Shown here one piece after another: positions 1-7,875 of a DNA stretch of 25,000 bases (position 1 is the first letter of the stretch; each line of letters opens with the position of its first letter). Below the pieces are notes generated by a model, which ran no database searches, was not told the DNA's origin, and saw only the letters and a program-made list of their open reading frames with translations. The translations under genes and the position numbers were made by a program. The DNA is from Adiantum capillus-veneris. Taxonomy: Eukaryota > Streptophyta > Polypodiopsida > Polypodiales > Pteridaceae. The stretch spans positions 67,865,370-67,890,369 of the forward strand of contig CM043952.1 of assembly GCA_014529385.2 (NCBI GenBank), read 5' to 3'.

Positions 1-12
1 CACACACATACC

Positions 13-207
13 CCAATTCAACTCCGAGACCATTTGACTCTGTCCCTTGGCACAAAACTACATTGTGCAATGTGCACATTATTAGGGGTAGAAGGAAAAT
101 TATACATGGAGGTGCCAAGTATGAGATTTTAAATCAACATTATACAATGAGCAGAATCTTTGAAAGTTCTACAATTTTTGAAGCTCAAGTATAAATTTCA
201 AGGCTAG
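13..207 (+). repeat. Left arm of long inverted repeat
   Basis: This arm pairs with 2233-2427 read on the other strand. The inner boundary is a shared GGCTAG, the outer boundary a shared CCAATT. Beyond CCAATT the flanks differ: CA-rich sequence is present on both sides but in the same orientation, which argues that the inverted repeat ends here. Confidence 0.65.
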
Positions 208-430
208 GTGTGCATTTGTATAACGAAAAAGGGAGTTCTTTATCTCTACACTATCTAGCACGGACACATTCAAATGGAAAACTTAAAAAATAAGAAAAAT
301 AGAGGTGTATTATAAGAAATACCAATTATTTTGGAAAATTTCCTCTTTGAATCTACCCTAAAGAAAATTTTATGCTTGTAAAATTGACTTTTCCCAAACA
401 TTGGCTGGAGTGAAACTCCATGGCCTTGCC

Positions 431-802
431 TCAGCACTAAAGGGCACGGACCATTTAATGAAGACCAAGCGGTGGGATCCACGATAGCAAAGCTAGGACA
501 CGAAGATCGAGACGAGCGTAGCCGTAGGATGCTGGGAAACTAGGACACGAAAAAGTAAACTTGGACAAGCAGGGGGGCCTGTTCAAGTTTATTTATCATT
601 ATATGGTTTGTCCATATGTCAACTTCCCCATCACCGGCGTAGCAGTTAGTGCATTGGGCTCTCATGGTGATGGCGAGGGTTTGAGTCTCCATGCTGGTGA
701 TGGGCACCCATTTTTTACCACCCTCAATCCTCCTCGAGATCTCCCCTTTCAACCTACACCACCGATCCCATCTCTTTCTACCCGTGCCCTTTAGTGATGT
801 GG
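431..802. mobile_element. Non-autonomous TIR element, 372 bp, with 11-bp flanking repeat
   Basis: The ends carry the 15-bp inverted repeat CACTAAAGGGCACGG at 435-449 and its complement at 782-796. The element is flanked by the direct repeat ATGGCCTTGCC (420-430 and 803-813). The uninterrupted sequence on the inverted partner at 1740-1760 has this motif once, so the repeat behaves as a target-site duplication. An 11-bp duplication suggests a Mutator-like origin, although the termini begin CACTA. No gene is present; the ORFs inside are short and unlike any known protein. Confidence 0.6.
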
Positions 803-940
803 ATGGCCTTGCCAAGGACTATAAATAATATAGATATAGATGAAGTACTAAGCTTTTTGACTTTTTGACAGAACTGAGAACTCAAAACTATGTGTTTTCA
901 TTGTCTACCATGTGTTGACAGACACTATACGTTGGTCAAT

Positions 941-1145
941 CAGACAGTCATATTTGTTGGTCAATCAGATTGGTTGGTCACTCAGATTTGTTAGTCATTC
1001 AGTCAGATTTGTAGTCAATCAGATTATTCTGGTCAGTCGGATTTGTAGTGACTCAGATGTTGGTCAATCGGATTTTGATCAGTCAGATGTTGGTTAGTCG
1101 GATTTTGGTTAATCAGATTCTGTTAGGCTTAGTCAGATTCTGTTA
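941..1145 (+). repeat. Minisatellite in the U3 part of the solo LTR
   Basis: About ten imperfect copies of a 15-20 bp unit resembling GGTCAATCAGATTTG run up to just before the TATA box. The units vary between CAATCAGAT, CAGTCGGAT and TAGTCAGAT. Tandem motifs immediately upstream of an LTR promoter are a common place for enhancer-like elements; that role is inference. Confidence 0.75.
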
Positions 1146-1151
1146 GGAAGC

Positions 1152-1157
1152 TATAAA
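1152..1157 (+). promoter_or_regulatory. TATA box of the solo LTR
   Basis: TATAAA follows directly on the minisatellite and lies about 150 bp from the LTR 3' end, the expected position for the LTR promoter on the plus strand. Confidence 0.55.
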
Positions 1158-1320
1158 TTGTAATGTTGTTGGGCAGTTTTAAGACGAGCAATACACAAGT
1201 CAATTGTACGAGTCTCTCTCTCTCTTCTTGCTCTCTCTCAATCTTTACATGCAGTTTTGAGAGTCGTCTCTGTTTTTCCCTGTTGAGGGTGTATGCCCTC
1301 AACATACCATCATAATTATT

Positions 1321-1634
1321 AGTACTTACCACTTATCCTTCACTTTTGCATTTCAAACCAAAAGTTTTTTAAGGCTTTTTTTGAAATGAACCAGGGTGTG
1401 ACATGTGGATTCCCTCTTCTTTCTAGAAAATTTTAAGCTGCATTATATATAGTATAGAAGTATAGATTTATAATATCTAAGCTTAAAATTTTCAAGGAAA
1501 GAAAGGGTATCCATGTGTCACTCTCTCCTTTATTTCAAGAACCGTAAGAAACATTTGGTTTGAAATGTAAAAGTAAAGGGTAAGTAGCACATCATTTGGT
1601 TTGAAAGTAAAAGTGAAGGGTAAGTAACAAGTAC
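1321..1634. mobile_element. Foldback MITE
   Basis: 1321-1438 is inverted and repeated at about 1481-1590 (for example CATTTCAAACCAAA against TTTGGTTTGAAATG, and CTTAAAATTTT against AAAATTTTAAG), leaving an AT-rich loop of about 40 bp. The outer right part is duplicated: the unit with TTTGGTTTGAAA and GGGTAAGTA occurs at 1552-1589 and again at 1593-1628, and only the second copy is followed by AAGTACT, matching the left end AGTACTT. Target duplication is uncertain. Confidence 0.6.
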
Positions 1635-1760
1635 TCTAATGGTAGAAAATGAAAAGACTTATTTTTGACTTCTCGTGTCTGCCAAAAAGTCACAATACTT
1701 AGTACTATATCTATATCTATATTATTTAAACTCTTTAGCAAGGCCATGGAGTTTCACTCC

Positions 1761-2232
1761 CGTCTTCAATTTTGAAGGGTGACTACTTTTGTTTCTGTAA
1801 AGAGTGGCTCTACTTTGCATTTTGAAGGCAGTAAAATACACCAATTACAATATGGCATGTGCGTAGTTAAATGGAATCAAGCGTGGAGGTGACAGATCAT
1901 GATATGCATGCATTGTACCATGTGATTGGTACCCAAATTTACAAATCACTATGTACTTACAATGTATTGCATAGGAGTACCATGATCTTCAGTGAAAGCA
2001 TGTGAGCGTGGTGGTTACAGCCCATGCCTTGAATAGGACAGGACGTGGCTTTGGCGTGCAAGGTGTGAGACAATCTTCACTAGCACAACTTTACTTGCTG
2101 GCTCGAATTACTTTTTCGCCCTAAATTTACTCCACAATCCAAATTCGACGGTCCGAATGACCCCCAATGTCGATCCCATTGGGATGTGCCCAGGTACGAT
2201 TGTGCGGAGCATAAAAATTTTCCTTTTCCTTT
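1761..2232. other. Stretch without recognised gene
   Basis: This is the interior remnant of the outer long-TIR element. It is AT-rich and contains no ORF, RNA gene or tandem repeat that I can support. Confidence 0.5.
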
Positions 2233-2427
2233 CTAGCCTTGAAATTTGTACTTGAGCTTCAAAAGATGTAGAACTTTCAATGATTTCACGTATTGTATAA
2301 TGCTGAGCTAAAATCTCGCACTTGGTACCTTTATGTATAATTTTCCTTCTAGCCCTGAGAATGTATTACATTGCATGTTGTAGCTTTGCACAAAGGATTA
2401 TAGTTGAATGATCTCAGAGTCAATTGG
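2233..2427 (-). repeat. Right arm of long inverted repeat
   Basis: Inverted partner of 13-207. Substitutions are spread along the whole arm, so the element is old compared with the CACTA insertion that follows it. Confidence 0.65.
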
Positions 2428-2462
2428 TGCTACCTACACTTTATGTGGGACATCATGAGCGT

Positions 2463-2493
<31 letters not shown>
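2463..2493 (+). repeat. (CA)n microsatellite
   Basis: About 15 CA dinucleotides lie between the long-TIR element and the CACTA insertion. Confidence 0.95.
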
Positions 2494-2496
<3 letters not shown>

Positions 2497-2532
2497 ATTG
2501 AATTATCGTCCACGAAGGTCATATATGACCTA

Positions 2533-2547
2533 TGGCACTACAAGAGG
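2533..2547 (+). repeat. TSD TGG and left TIR of the CACTA element
   Basis: TGG followed by CACTACAAGAGG. The TIR matches the inverted terminus at 8201-8212 without mismatch over 12 bp. Confidence 0.92.
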
Positions 2548-2559
2548 TTGTGTGCTCTT

Positions 2560-2775
2560 GTGACGCTGTTAGCGACGGAAATACATTGGGTTTTTATAAC
2601 CCTCGACGTCGCTAAAACCGTCGCTAATAGCGTCGCTACGAGTGCGTCGCTATAAGTGTCGCTATATAGAGACGGTCATAGCGACGGTTATAGCAACGTT
2701 TACACAGAAGTCTATAGCGACGCTTATAGCGACGCTACAGAGCCATAAATAGCGACGGTTATAGCGACGCCCGAG
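2560..2775. repeat. CACTA subterminal repeat cluster, left
   Basis: The core TAGCGACG/CGTCGCTA occurs more than ten times in both orientations within about 215 bp, often as near-palindromes such as AGCGACGCTTATAGCGACG. In characterised En/Spm elements, short repeated subterminal motifs are the binding sites of TNPA; here the motif would be the site for this element's own DNA-binding protein (inference). Confidence 0.75.
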
Positions 2776-2791
2776 AGAATTTTTTTTTGGT

Positions 2792-2814
2792 GACAGGGCA
2801 TTGAATGCCCTGCC
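2792..2814. repeat. Short palindrome inside the CACTA element
   Basis: CAGGGCATTGAATGCCCTG is an almost perfect palindrome around one central base, just inside the subterminal cluster. Confidence 0.6.
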
Positions 2815-2929
2815 ACCCATCAACCATATTGTACTTGATTCACTTTTTAAAAAAAGTGCAAGGGTAGATAATAGACCCAAAATAGTCACCCACAAGACGC
2901 ATTGTTTGCAAAATTGACAAGCGTAAAAT

Positions 2930-3050
2930 TGACAATTGTACACATCATAGGCAAAATGAATTGATTGGCAAATGTAATAATGACAATTGTACAACATCAT
3001 AGGCATAAAGAATTGATTGGCAAAATGAACTGCGGTGACAAATGTAATAA
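2930..3050. repeat. Imperfect tandem duplication of about 60 bp
   Basis: A unit with GACAATTGTAC, CATCATAGGCA and GAATTGATTGGCAAA is present twice (about 2930-2975 and 2982-3030), with AAATGTAATAAT also repeated. It lies in the 3' untranslated side of the CACTA TnpA-like gene. Confidence 0.7.
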
Positions 3051-3195
3051 TATACATGGTTCAAAAAGACGTATAAAATCCGTCTCATGATACATAAGCT
3101 ATGAGAAACCCTAAACTAATGCTATTTAGCTACGGCTAAACTGACATCGTCTAGTCAGACGTCTCATCGCGTCCAAGCGGCGTATCTGTCGGATT

Positions 3196-3296
3196 CTGCA
3201 AAAAAAAACAATAAGACAGCTTTCAGTAAGTATAAACATATAACGACATTTATAAAACAATACAAAAAATAGAAAAGAGTAAACCCTAATACTAAC
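3196..3296 (-). other. Intron 2 of the TnpA-like gene
   Basis: Begins GTTAGT after the codon for Met and ends in a T-rich tract and GCAG; phase 0. The joined reading runs to TAG at 3151 and ends DETSD. Confidence 0.6.
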
Positions 3297-3392
3297 CATG
3301 CGGCTGCGAGAACTGAGAATGTCCATCAGGGCGTTTAAGCCCTTCCTGCCTGCGTACTCGCGCTCGTACGGTGTGGGATCACGTCCTGTCAT

Positions 3393-3491
3393 CTACCACT
3401 GTCAAAACATACAAAGATTTCATTATGTTAGAATTAAAAAACTCATAAACCCTAAACTATCGAACATAAAGAGCAATGCGAAAACACTTAC
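3393..3491 (-). other. Intron 1 of the TnpA-like gene
   Basis: Begins GTAAGT immediately after the Asp-Phe codons and ends GGTAG; phase 0. Removing it joins the basic domain to the DPTPYEREYA segment. Confidence 0.6.
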
Positions 3492-4460
3492 AAAATCGGC
3501 CTCAAATGATGCCCATCCACCGCTCCCCAAGTGGTGCGAGCTCCCTGCCTCTACTCGCGCTCTGGCTGCATCCTTTTGTTGCTTCCACTTGTCGGGATTC
3601 TCGTGCGCTGCTTTCTTTGCATTCTTCCAATCTTCTTTGGCCAGCCAATCTGGCCTGTTCCACCCATGCTTGATTGCTTTTCGCACTTCGAAACGCTTGT
3701 GTTTGCAGTATTCACGCATTCGAATCTTCATCAGGTCTTCATTGAAGCGCCGATCCCGTGTTGGAACGGGAAACTCATCATGAAGTATACTGATGACTCT
3801 GTTTTTTAAATCACTTGGTACTTCACTCCATTTGTTTAGTATGTAGTGTCTAAACAGCTGAGAGCAAAGACCACGCATGCGCGAGATCACCTTCTTGCCG
3901 TCATCATCCATGATGATGCCGCCGCTGAAGTCGACGGAGTAAGGCAAGCCCTCTGGCCGGTGATGCGTGAACCTGGGTGTCCCGGCAGGGGTCTCTAGCG
4001 GCGTGTCGATGGGGGTACGAACGTCAGGTGTCTCCATCGACGTCTGGGCCCCGAAGCGAGGAGTGTCGAGTGGGGTGGCTCCTGGCGGAGTAGATAGAGG
4101 TGTGTAGCAGCTAGGAACAGTCAGCCGCGCAAAACTTGGCGTAGATGGCGATGTTGTGGCTGGTGTGGGGGCGGGCAAAGAAGGGGAGGGTAAAGAGCCT
4201 CGTCGAACACGAGGAGGTGTGGAGGCATCGGCGGCGGAATCCCCACAACAACCGCCACCTCCACCACTAGAGCGCCGGTGTCTAGACGAGTGTGAAGATC
4301 GTCTCGTCGACGCCGAAGCTTCGGAGCGCGCCGAATGCTCCGAAAGAGAGGGAGATGCGGATGGAGTAGGAACGCGCGATGATGCTCCAGAGCGATGACG
4401 CTCCACGTACCACTGTCTCTACTGCGGTGACAAAGAAGAAAGAAACTCCTCATTATCCAT

Positions 4461-4706
4461 ACCTGCATTAAACACACGAATATTTAAACTTAATATTGAA
4501 TGAATAGAGTAGACAATGACTCAAAGACCATTAAATACAATGACGCAATGAATTGAGTGATAGAAGAGGCAAGTCGAAAACTCAGAATTTTCAATCAAAA
4601 GATTTGAGCGCGAGTAGAAAAGAGCGTTATACACCATGGAAGGTACTTAGAGAGCCAGAGCTTTTACAACACGGAGCAAAATTGTTCAAATAAAATATTT
4701 GTGGCT
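4461..4706 (-). other. Spacer between the two CACTA genes
   Basis: About 245 bp, AT-rich. It should hold the 3' end of the TNP2-like transcript and the leader of the TnpA-like gene; a possible leader splice acceptor (TAATGCAG) sits just upstream of the ATG at 4460. Confidence 0.4.
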
Positions 4707-5015
4707 TTAAGAGATCTCTCTCTCATCCTCGCATAACTCAACATAACTTCTTATATCTATATAGAGCTCTCCGTTTAAACACATATCCTCTGTTTCATTT
4801 TGTAGCTCCTCTGCATGCACCCCATATAGAGTAGTAGCATCTTGATGCTCGTCTGGCACCACCGCAGCGGCTTTTGATTGAGCATCTTCTCTGATCTCCT
4901 CCATTGATGCCGTTATGATTGGCACATGGTAGCCTTCATACGTCCTTGCACTATGAGGGGCTACCTCTATGACGTACCACCAGTTTGATGTAGACTTTGT
5001 AGGATGAAATATTAC

Positions 5016-5096
5016 CTGCCAGAGCCACATAACTTACATGAGAGCTTTCAAGCACATAACTTGTAAAAGGGGGATGTTAACTATTTACATACTTAC
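5016..5096 (-). other. TNP2-like intron near the 3' end
   Basis: Perfect GTAAGT donor and GGCAG acceptor, 81 bp, phase 0; splicing joins EHCEQ to VIFHPTK. Confidence 0.7.
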
Positions 5097-5194
5097 TTGT
5101 TCACAATGCTCGGGTAGTACGAAAGTGTCTCTTAGGTCAGTCCATTTCTTAGTAGAATCCACCTCAAGAAAACCAGACTCTCCTCTACGCACAG

Positions 5195-5260
5195 TAGCGT
5201 TGCGACCCTCCATGATTATCTTGAGTAGCGTTGCGACCCTCTCCTCTACCCTCCAGTAGC
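5195..5260 (-). repeat. Deletion junction with duplicated filler in the TNP2-like gene
   Basis: GAGGGTCGCAACGCTACT (18 bp) is present twice with 13 bp between the copies, and AACGCTACTGGAGGGTAGAGG just upstream resembles both. It sits exactly where the TNP2 reading frame loses its core and shifts frame, as expected for error-prone repair of an excision gap. Confidence 0.65.
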
Positions 5261-5443
5261 GTTTCGGAATCACATTTCGGACACTTCTCCGTGTCTATGT
5301 ATTCCCCTCTGAAAAGAATGCAGTCAGTAGGACAAGCGTGGATAGAATTGTAATCCATCCCCAAGTTTCGCAAAATCTTTCTTGCTTCATCTCGGGAATC
5401 TGGCATCACATTGTCAGCTGGTAGTATGTGCTCTTTAAGCAAT

Positions 5444-5539
5444 CTACACAACATAAAAATACGATACAGTCGTGTAAAAATCTATCACATCATTATACAT
5501 TTAGAGTTTTATTAAAGTAAACTAATTGTAATAGATCAC
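5444..5539 (-). other. TNP2-like intron 1
   Basis: AG|GTGATC donor and TTGTGTAG acceptor, 96 bp. It splits an Arg codon and joins VTALF-R to LLKEH, restoring the TNP2 signature without a gap. Confidence 0.75.
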
Positions 5540-6134
5540 CTGAAAAGCGCTGTGACGCTAGTGTCACTCCATCCAAACTTTGCCTGCATGTTGAGAAGAA
5601 CCAGGAGTGCTTTCAATCTAGACATACGTGCTCCATTATACAATGGCGTATCGGCTTCACTTTTCATATCATCATAGATAAGCCTTTCTGAATCCATGAT
5701 CGTCTCGATCATTTCATCAATCTCGGGCTCAAACATTGCCTCATTGGGAATGTGCTTTGCATGATCATCCCCCGAGCTGTCAGTGGCTACATCTTGTGGC
5801 CTCACATATGCTGCTTGACCAAAGCGCCTGCGAACACGTCTATTGGGTTGCAAGATTGCTGCTTGTTGGCCAGCGTCAGAGTCCGATGAGTTATAATTGG
5901 CAACAACTCGATCTATAATAGATGGATCGAACTCGCCAAATTCGTGAACGTGCTGCAAAGAAACACGTCTTGTCCGTCGCACAACATGCTTGCATTGATT
6001 ACAAGGACATAAGACCCTCGTTGAGAGATAGGTGTTTCGGTTTGACGGTCCCACATCCTCGTCACTACTCATAATGAGGATAAAAATCTTATAACCTGGA
6101 CAACAAATTTAATATTCTATTGGCATTCTTCGTT

Positions 6135-6138
<4 letters not shown>

Positions 6139-6188
<50 letters not shown>
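6139..6188 (+). repeat. (CT)n microsatellite
   Basis: About 24 CT units upstream of the TNP2-like start codon, that is a GA tract on the coding strand in the leader or promoter. Confidence 0.95.
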
Positions 6189-6477
6189 CTCACATTCTCT
6201 AGTCATGTCCAATCCCCGCACACCTCGGTCTAGAGGTGCACGGAGATCAGAACCACCGGGTTATAATCTCGTCTTTATTGTTCAATACCTATATTTGTGG
6301 GTACAAGAAATCTACAGACCCACTTCTACATGATACTGCATGTAGTGGACAAAACCCCTTTGGCTCTTCTCTAGCTGTAGCACTTCACAGCATCTTAACA
6401 TCTTTTCACAGTAGATCTTTTCACTGCTCATCTAACTCTAAACCCTAAACCGTAAGTAATTCTTGCCTGGACTCGAT
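6189..6477. other. Stretch without recognised gene (CACTA 5' region)
   Basis: A 43-codon plus-strand ORF starts at 6205 (MSNPRTPRSRGARRSEPPG) but has no recognisable relatives. An AAACCCTAAACC telomere-like box lies at 6439-6450. Otherwise nothing supported. Confidence 0.4.
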
Positions 6478-6618
6478 CTAACGTAAATAAGTGTAAATCT
6501 AAATAAACGTAAATCTAACTAAAAATAAACCTAAATCTAATTTAACGTAAGTCTACATCTAACCTAATCTTTAACGTCTTTTGGGATAGTTTCCTACGAC
6601 GTTAAAACTCTCTTCTTC

Positions 6619-6640
<22 letters not shown>
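6478..6640 (+). repeat. Direct repeat copy 1 flanking the captured fragment
   Basis: AT-rich sequence built from AACGTAAATCTAA-type units, ending with ACATCTAACCTAATCTTTAA, CGTCTTTTGGGATAG and TTTCCTACGACGTTA, then TCTTCTTCTTGTG and a TG microsatellite. It is nearly identical to 7180-7350. Confidence 0.85.

Positions 6641-6649
<9 letters not shown>
6620..6649 (+). repeat. (TG)n microsatellite
   Basis: About 14 TG units at the end of direct repeat copy 1; the corresponding place in copy 2 has an impure TG/CG tract. Confidence 0.9.
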
Positions 6650-6654
<5 letters not shown>

Positions 6655-6785
6655 ACCTAAATAAACCTAATTCTAATCTAATATAACATAAATTTAAATC
6701 TAACGTAAATTATGTTATATTAAAAACAAAGAACTAAACTAACAGGGATTATAAGAACCTTAAAACTGATTTAACACATAATTTT

Positions 6786-7146
6786 TCACATAACTCGGCA
6801 AGAGTTGGCATTCTCATCACTAAAGATGTGAGAGTTAACTTCCGGCGGTGACGCTGCCTCATCTCCATCCACATCTGACGACAGCAATTGGCCGTTTGGA
6901 CCGTTCTTGCTCTTGTTACTAACGTTGAAGTTGTTGTTGAATGACTAGAGGTTGTCTAGATGGTCATTGTCGGGGATGTAGTGACTCTTGCCGCCCTGAA
7001 GATCCACCTTCTTCCCTATCTTCTAAAGAAATTTCACCAGTACTTTTGGATCGACCGAGCCCACCATGAGTGAAGGCAGCAATACCCTATATTCCATTGA
7101 GGGCTTTCTTCACCCGCTTCATGCAGGCATCGCAGTCTATGGAGAC
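6786..7146 (-). pseudogene. Captured HIPP gene fragment (HMA domain to CaaX end)
   Basis: HIPPs are plant-only metal-binding proteins with a heavy-metal-associated (HMA) domain and a C-terminal isoprenylation site. Read from 7146 downwards the sequence gives VSIDCDACMKRVKKALNGI, the HMA core with its CxxC metal site, then a stop. In another frame it gives GSVDPKVLVKFL, KIGKKVDLQGG (end of the HMA fold), a short N/S-rich linker, and finally SDENANSCRVM followed by TGA, a fitting CaaX box for this family. At least three stops and one frameshift break it, and the long variable middle of normal HIPPs is largely absent. It starts just after an AG, at the place where many HIPP genes have an intron boundary. 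It lies in the same orientation as the transposase genes and is flanked by a direct repeat, as in Pack-CACTA gene capture. Confidence 0.8.
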
Positions 7147-7179
7147 CTAAATCTAATCTAATATAACGTAAATCTAAAT

Positions 7180-7350
7180 CTAGCGTAAATAAACGTAAAT
7201 CTAACTAAAAATAAACCTAAATCTAATCTAATTTAACTTAAATAAACCTAAATCTAATTTAACGTAAATCTACATCTAACCTAATCTTTAACGTCTTTTA
7301 GGATAGTTTCCTACGACGTTATAACTCTCTTCTTCTTGTGTGTGTGCGCG
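7180..7350 (+). repeat. Direct repeat copy 2 flanking the captured fragment
   Basis: Near-identical to 6478-6640, with an extra internal AAATCTAATCTAATTTAACTT segment of about 30 bp. A third short piece (GTTTCCTACGACG) recurs at 7509-7521. Confidence 0.85.
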
Positions 7351-7532
7351 TGTGTGCATGTGTGTGCCAATAAAAAGAGATAAATGGTATAACCTTTCTA
7401 TCACCCATGCCAAGTATGATAGATTGGTTATGCCATTTCCCTCTTGAATAATAGGTCTTGAGTTCAACTCCTCGTCGGCTTGATCTTTAGGTCTTTTAAT
7501 TTTAATTAGTTTCCTACGACGATAAATTAGTT

Positions 7533-7777
7533 TCTCTCTCTTTCTCTCTCAATGTGTGTGCGTTTTTTTATTTATGCATGTTTTCTCTCTCTTTTCCTCT
7601 CTCAATGTGTGCGTTTTTTGTTTATGCATGTTCTCTCTCTCTTTTCCTCTCTCAATGTGTGCGTTTTTTGTTTATGCATGCTCTCTCTCTCTCTCTCTCT
7701 TTTCCTCTCTCAATGTGTGTGTGCATTCTTTGTTTATGTATGTGTGTGTGCGTTTTTGTTTATGTTTGTACTCTTTC

Positions 7778-7822
<45 letters not shown>

Positions 7823-7830
7823 AACACTAT

Positions 7831-7875
<45 letters not shown>

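Larger units (their letters stand above)
911..1304 (+). mobile_element. Solo LTR (394 bp) with TSD TACCA
   Basis: The sequence begins TGTGTTGA and ends CCTCAACA, the usual TG..CA form, and is flanked on both sides by TACCA (906-910 and 1305-1309). A TATAAA box lies at 1152-1157 on the plus strand, followed by a CT-rich stretch, as in a retrotransposon R/U5. There is no internal domain. This is the product expected when two LTRs recombine and remove the body of the element. The copia LTR near 19950 is a different family. Confidence 0.8.
407..1760. mobile_element. Small inverted-repeat element split by three insertions
   Basis: The left end starts GGAGTGAAACTCCATGGCC at 407 and, after an insertion, continues at 814-870 with AATAATATAGATATAGAT. 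The right end, about 1680-1760, is the inverted copy of both pieces. Without the insertions at 431-802, 911-1304 and about 1321-1634 only roughly 250 bp remain, so the original was a MITE-sized non-autonomous element. I could not find a clean target duplication outside 407 and 1760, so the ends may be slightly off. Confidence 0.55.
13..2427. mobile_element. Long-terminal-inverted-repeat element (outermost of a nest)
   Basis: The segment 13-207 is an inverted copy of 2233-2427. Both arms are 195 bp and about three quarters identical by eye, with long matched stretches such as GAAGGAAAATTATACAT and GAAGCTCAAGTA. TIRs of about 200 bp are typical of Mutator-like elements, but no coding remnant or 9-bp target duplication was found, so the superfamily is not settled. 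The interior is filled by later insertions. The left end is close to the window edge and could extend further. Confidence 0.6.
3151..4460 (-). pseudogene. CACTA TnpA-like protein (plant transposase, Ptta/En/Spm type), one early stop
   Basis: The family is the DNA-binding accessory protein of CACTA elements. Exons can be read as 4460-3492, 3392-3297 and 3195-3151, joined by GT-AG introns in phase 0 (donors GTAAGT and GTTAGT). The start ATG at 4460 gives MDNEEFLSSLSPQ and then an in-frame TAG (4421-4419), after which the frame stays open. The first 150 or so residues are low-complexity Ser/Pro/Thr with repeated TP-LDTP/ETP motifs. The conserved domain follows: MDDDGKKVISRMRGLCSQLF, then an YILNKWSEVP segment, an F..D-rich stretch and a basic K/R-rich helix ending near RPDWLAKEDW, and a DPTPYEREYA segment in exon 2. 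Without the TAG it would be close to full length for the family. Whether the TAG is fixed or the true start lies downstream (GTG at 4406) is open. Confidence 0.75.
4707..6072 (-). pseudogene. CACTA TNP2-like transposase, internal deletion of the core
   Basis: TNP2 is the catalytic transposase of En/Spm elements. Exon 1 (6072-5540) starts MSSDEDVG and has the N-terminal transposase-associated zinc-binding motif CPCNQCK. It ends with LYNGARMSRLKALLVLLNMQ and W..T.VTALF, which continues across a 96-bp intron (5539-5444) to LLKEHILPADNVMPDS, ARKILRNLGMDY, IHACPTDCILFRGEY and KCPKC, all hallmark TNP2 sequence. Directly after KCPKCDSE the frame breaks and the reading jumps to GFLEVDSTKKWTDLRDTFVL, the C-terminal DUF4216 region. 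Another intron (5096-5016) leads to FHPTKSTSNWWYVIEVAP and a stop at 4707. Several hundred residues with the catalytic core are missing, so the product cannot transpose. The junction holds a short duplicated sequence. Confidence 0.85.

Noticed and set aside
540-815. ORFs on both strands inside the 372-bp TIR element
   Set aside because: No domain, they overlap each other and span the element boundary.
941-1145. Possible CRISPR-like array
   Set aside because: Units are directly adjacent and variable, without unique spacers, in a plant LTR; a minisatellite.
1282-1303. GTTGAGGG/CCCTCAAC hairpin considered as a terminator
   Set aside because: It is the 3' end of the solo LTR, and intrinsic terminators of this kind are not used in plant nuclear DNA.
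2404-2655. 83-codon plus-strand ORF
   Set aside because: Its His-Thr run is the CA microsatellite, and it crosses the CACTA insertion boundary at 2536.
6205-6336. Short ORF starting MSNPRTPRSRGARRSEPPG
   Set aside because: 43 codons, no recognised relatives and opposite to the CACTA genes; not enough evidence for a gene.
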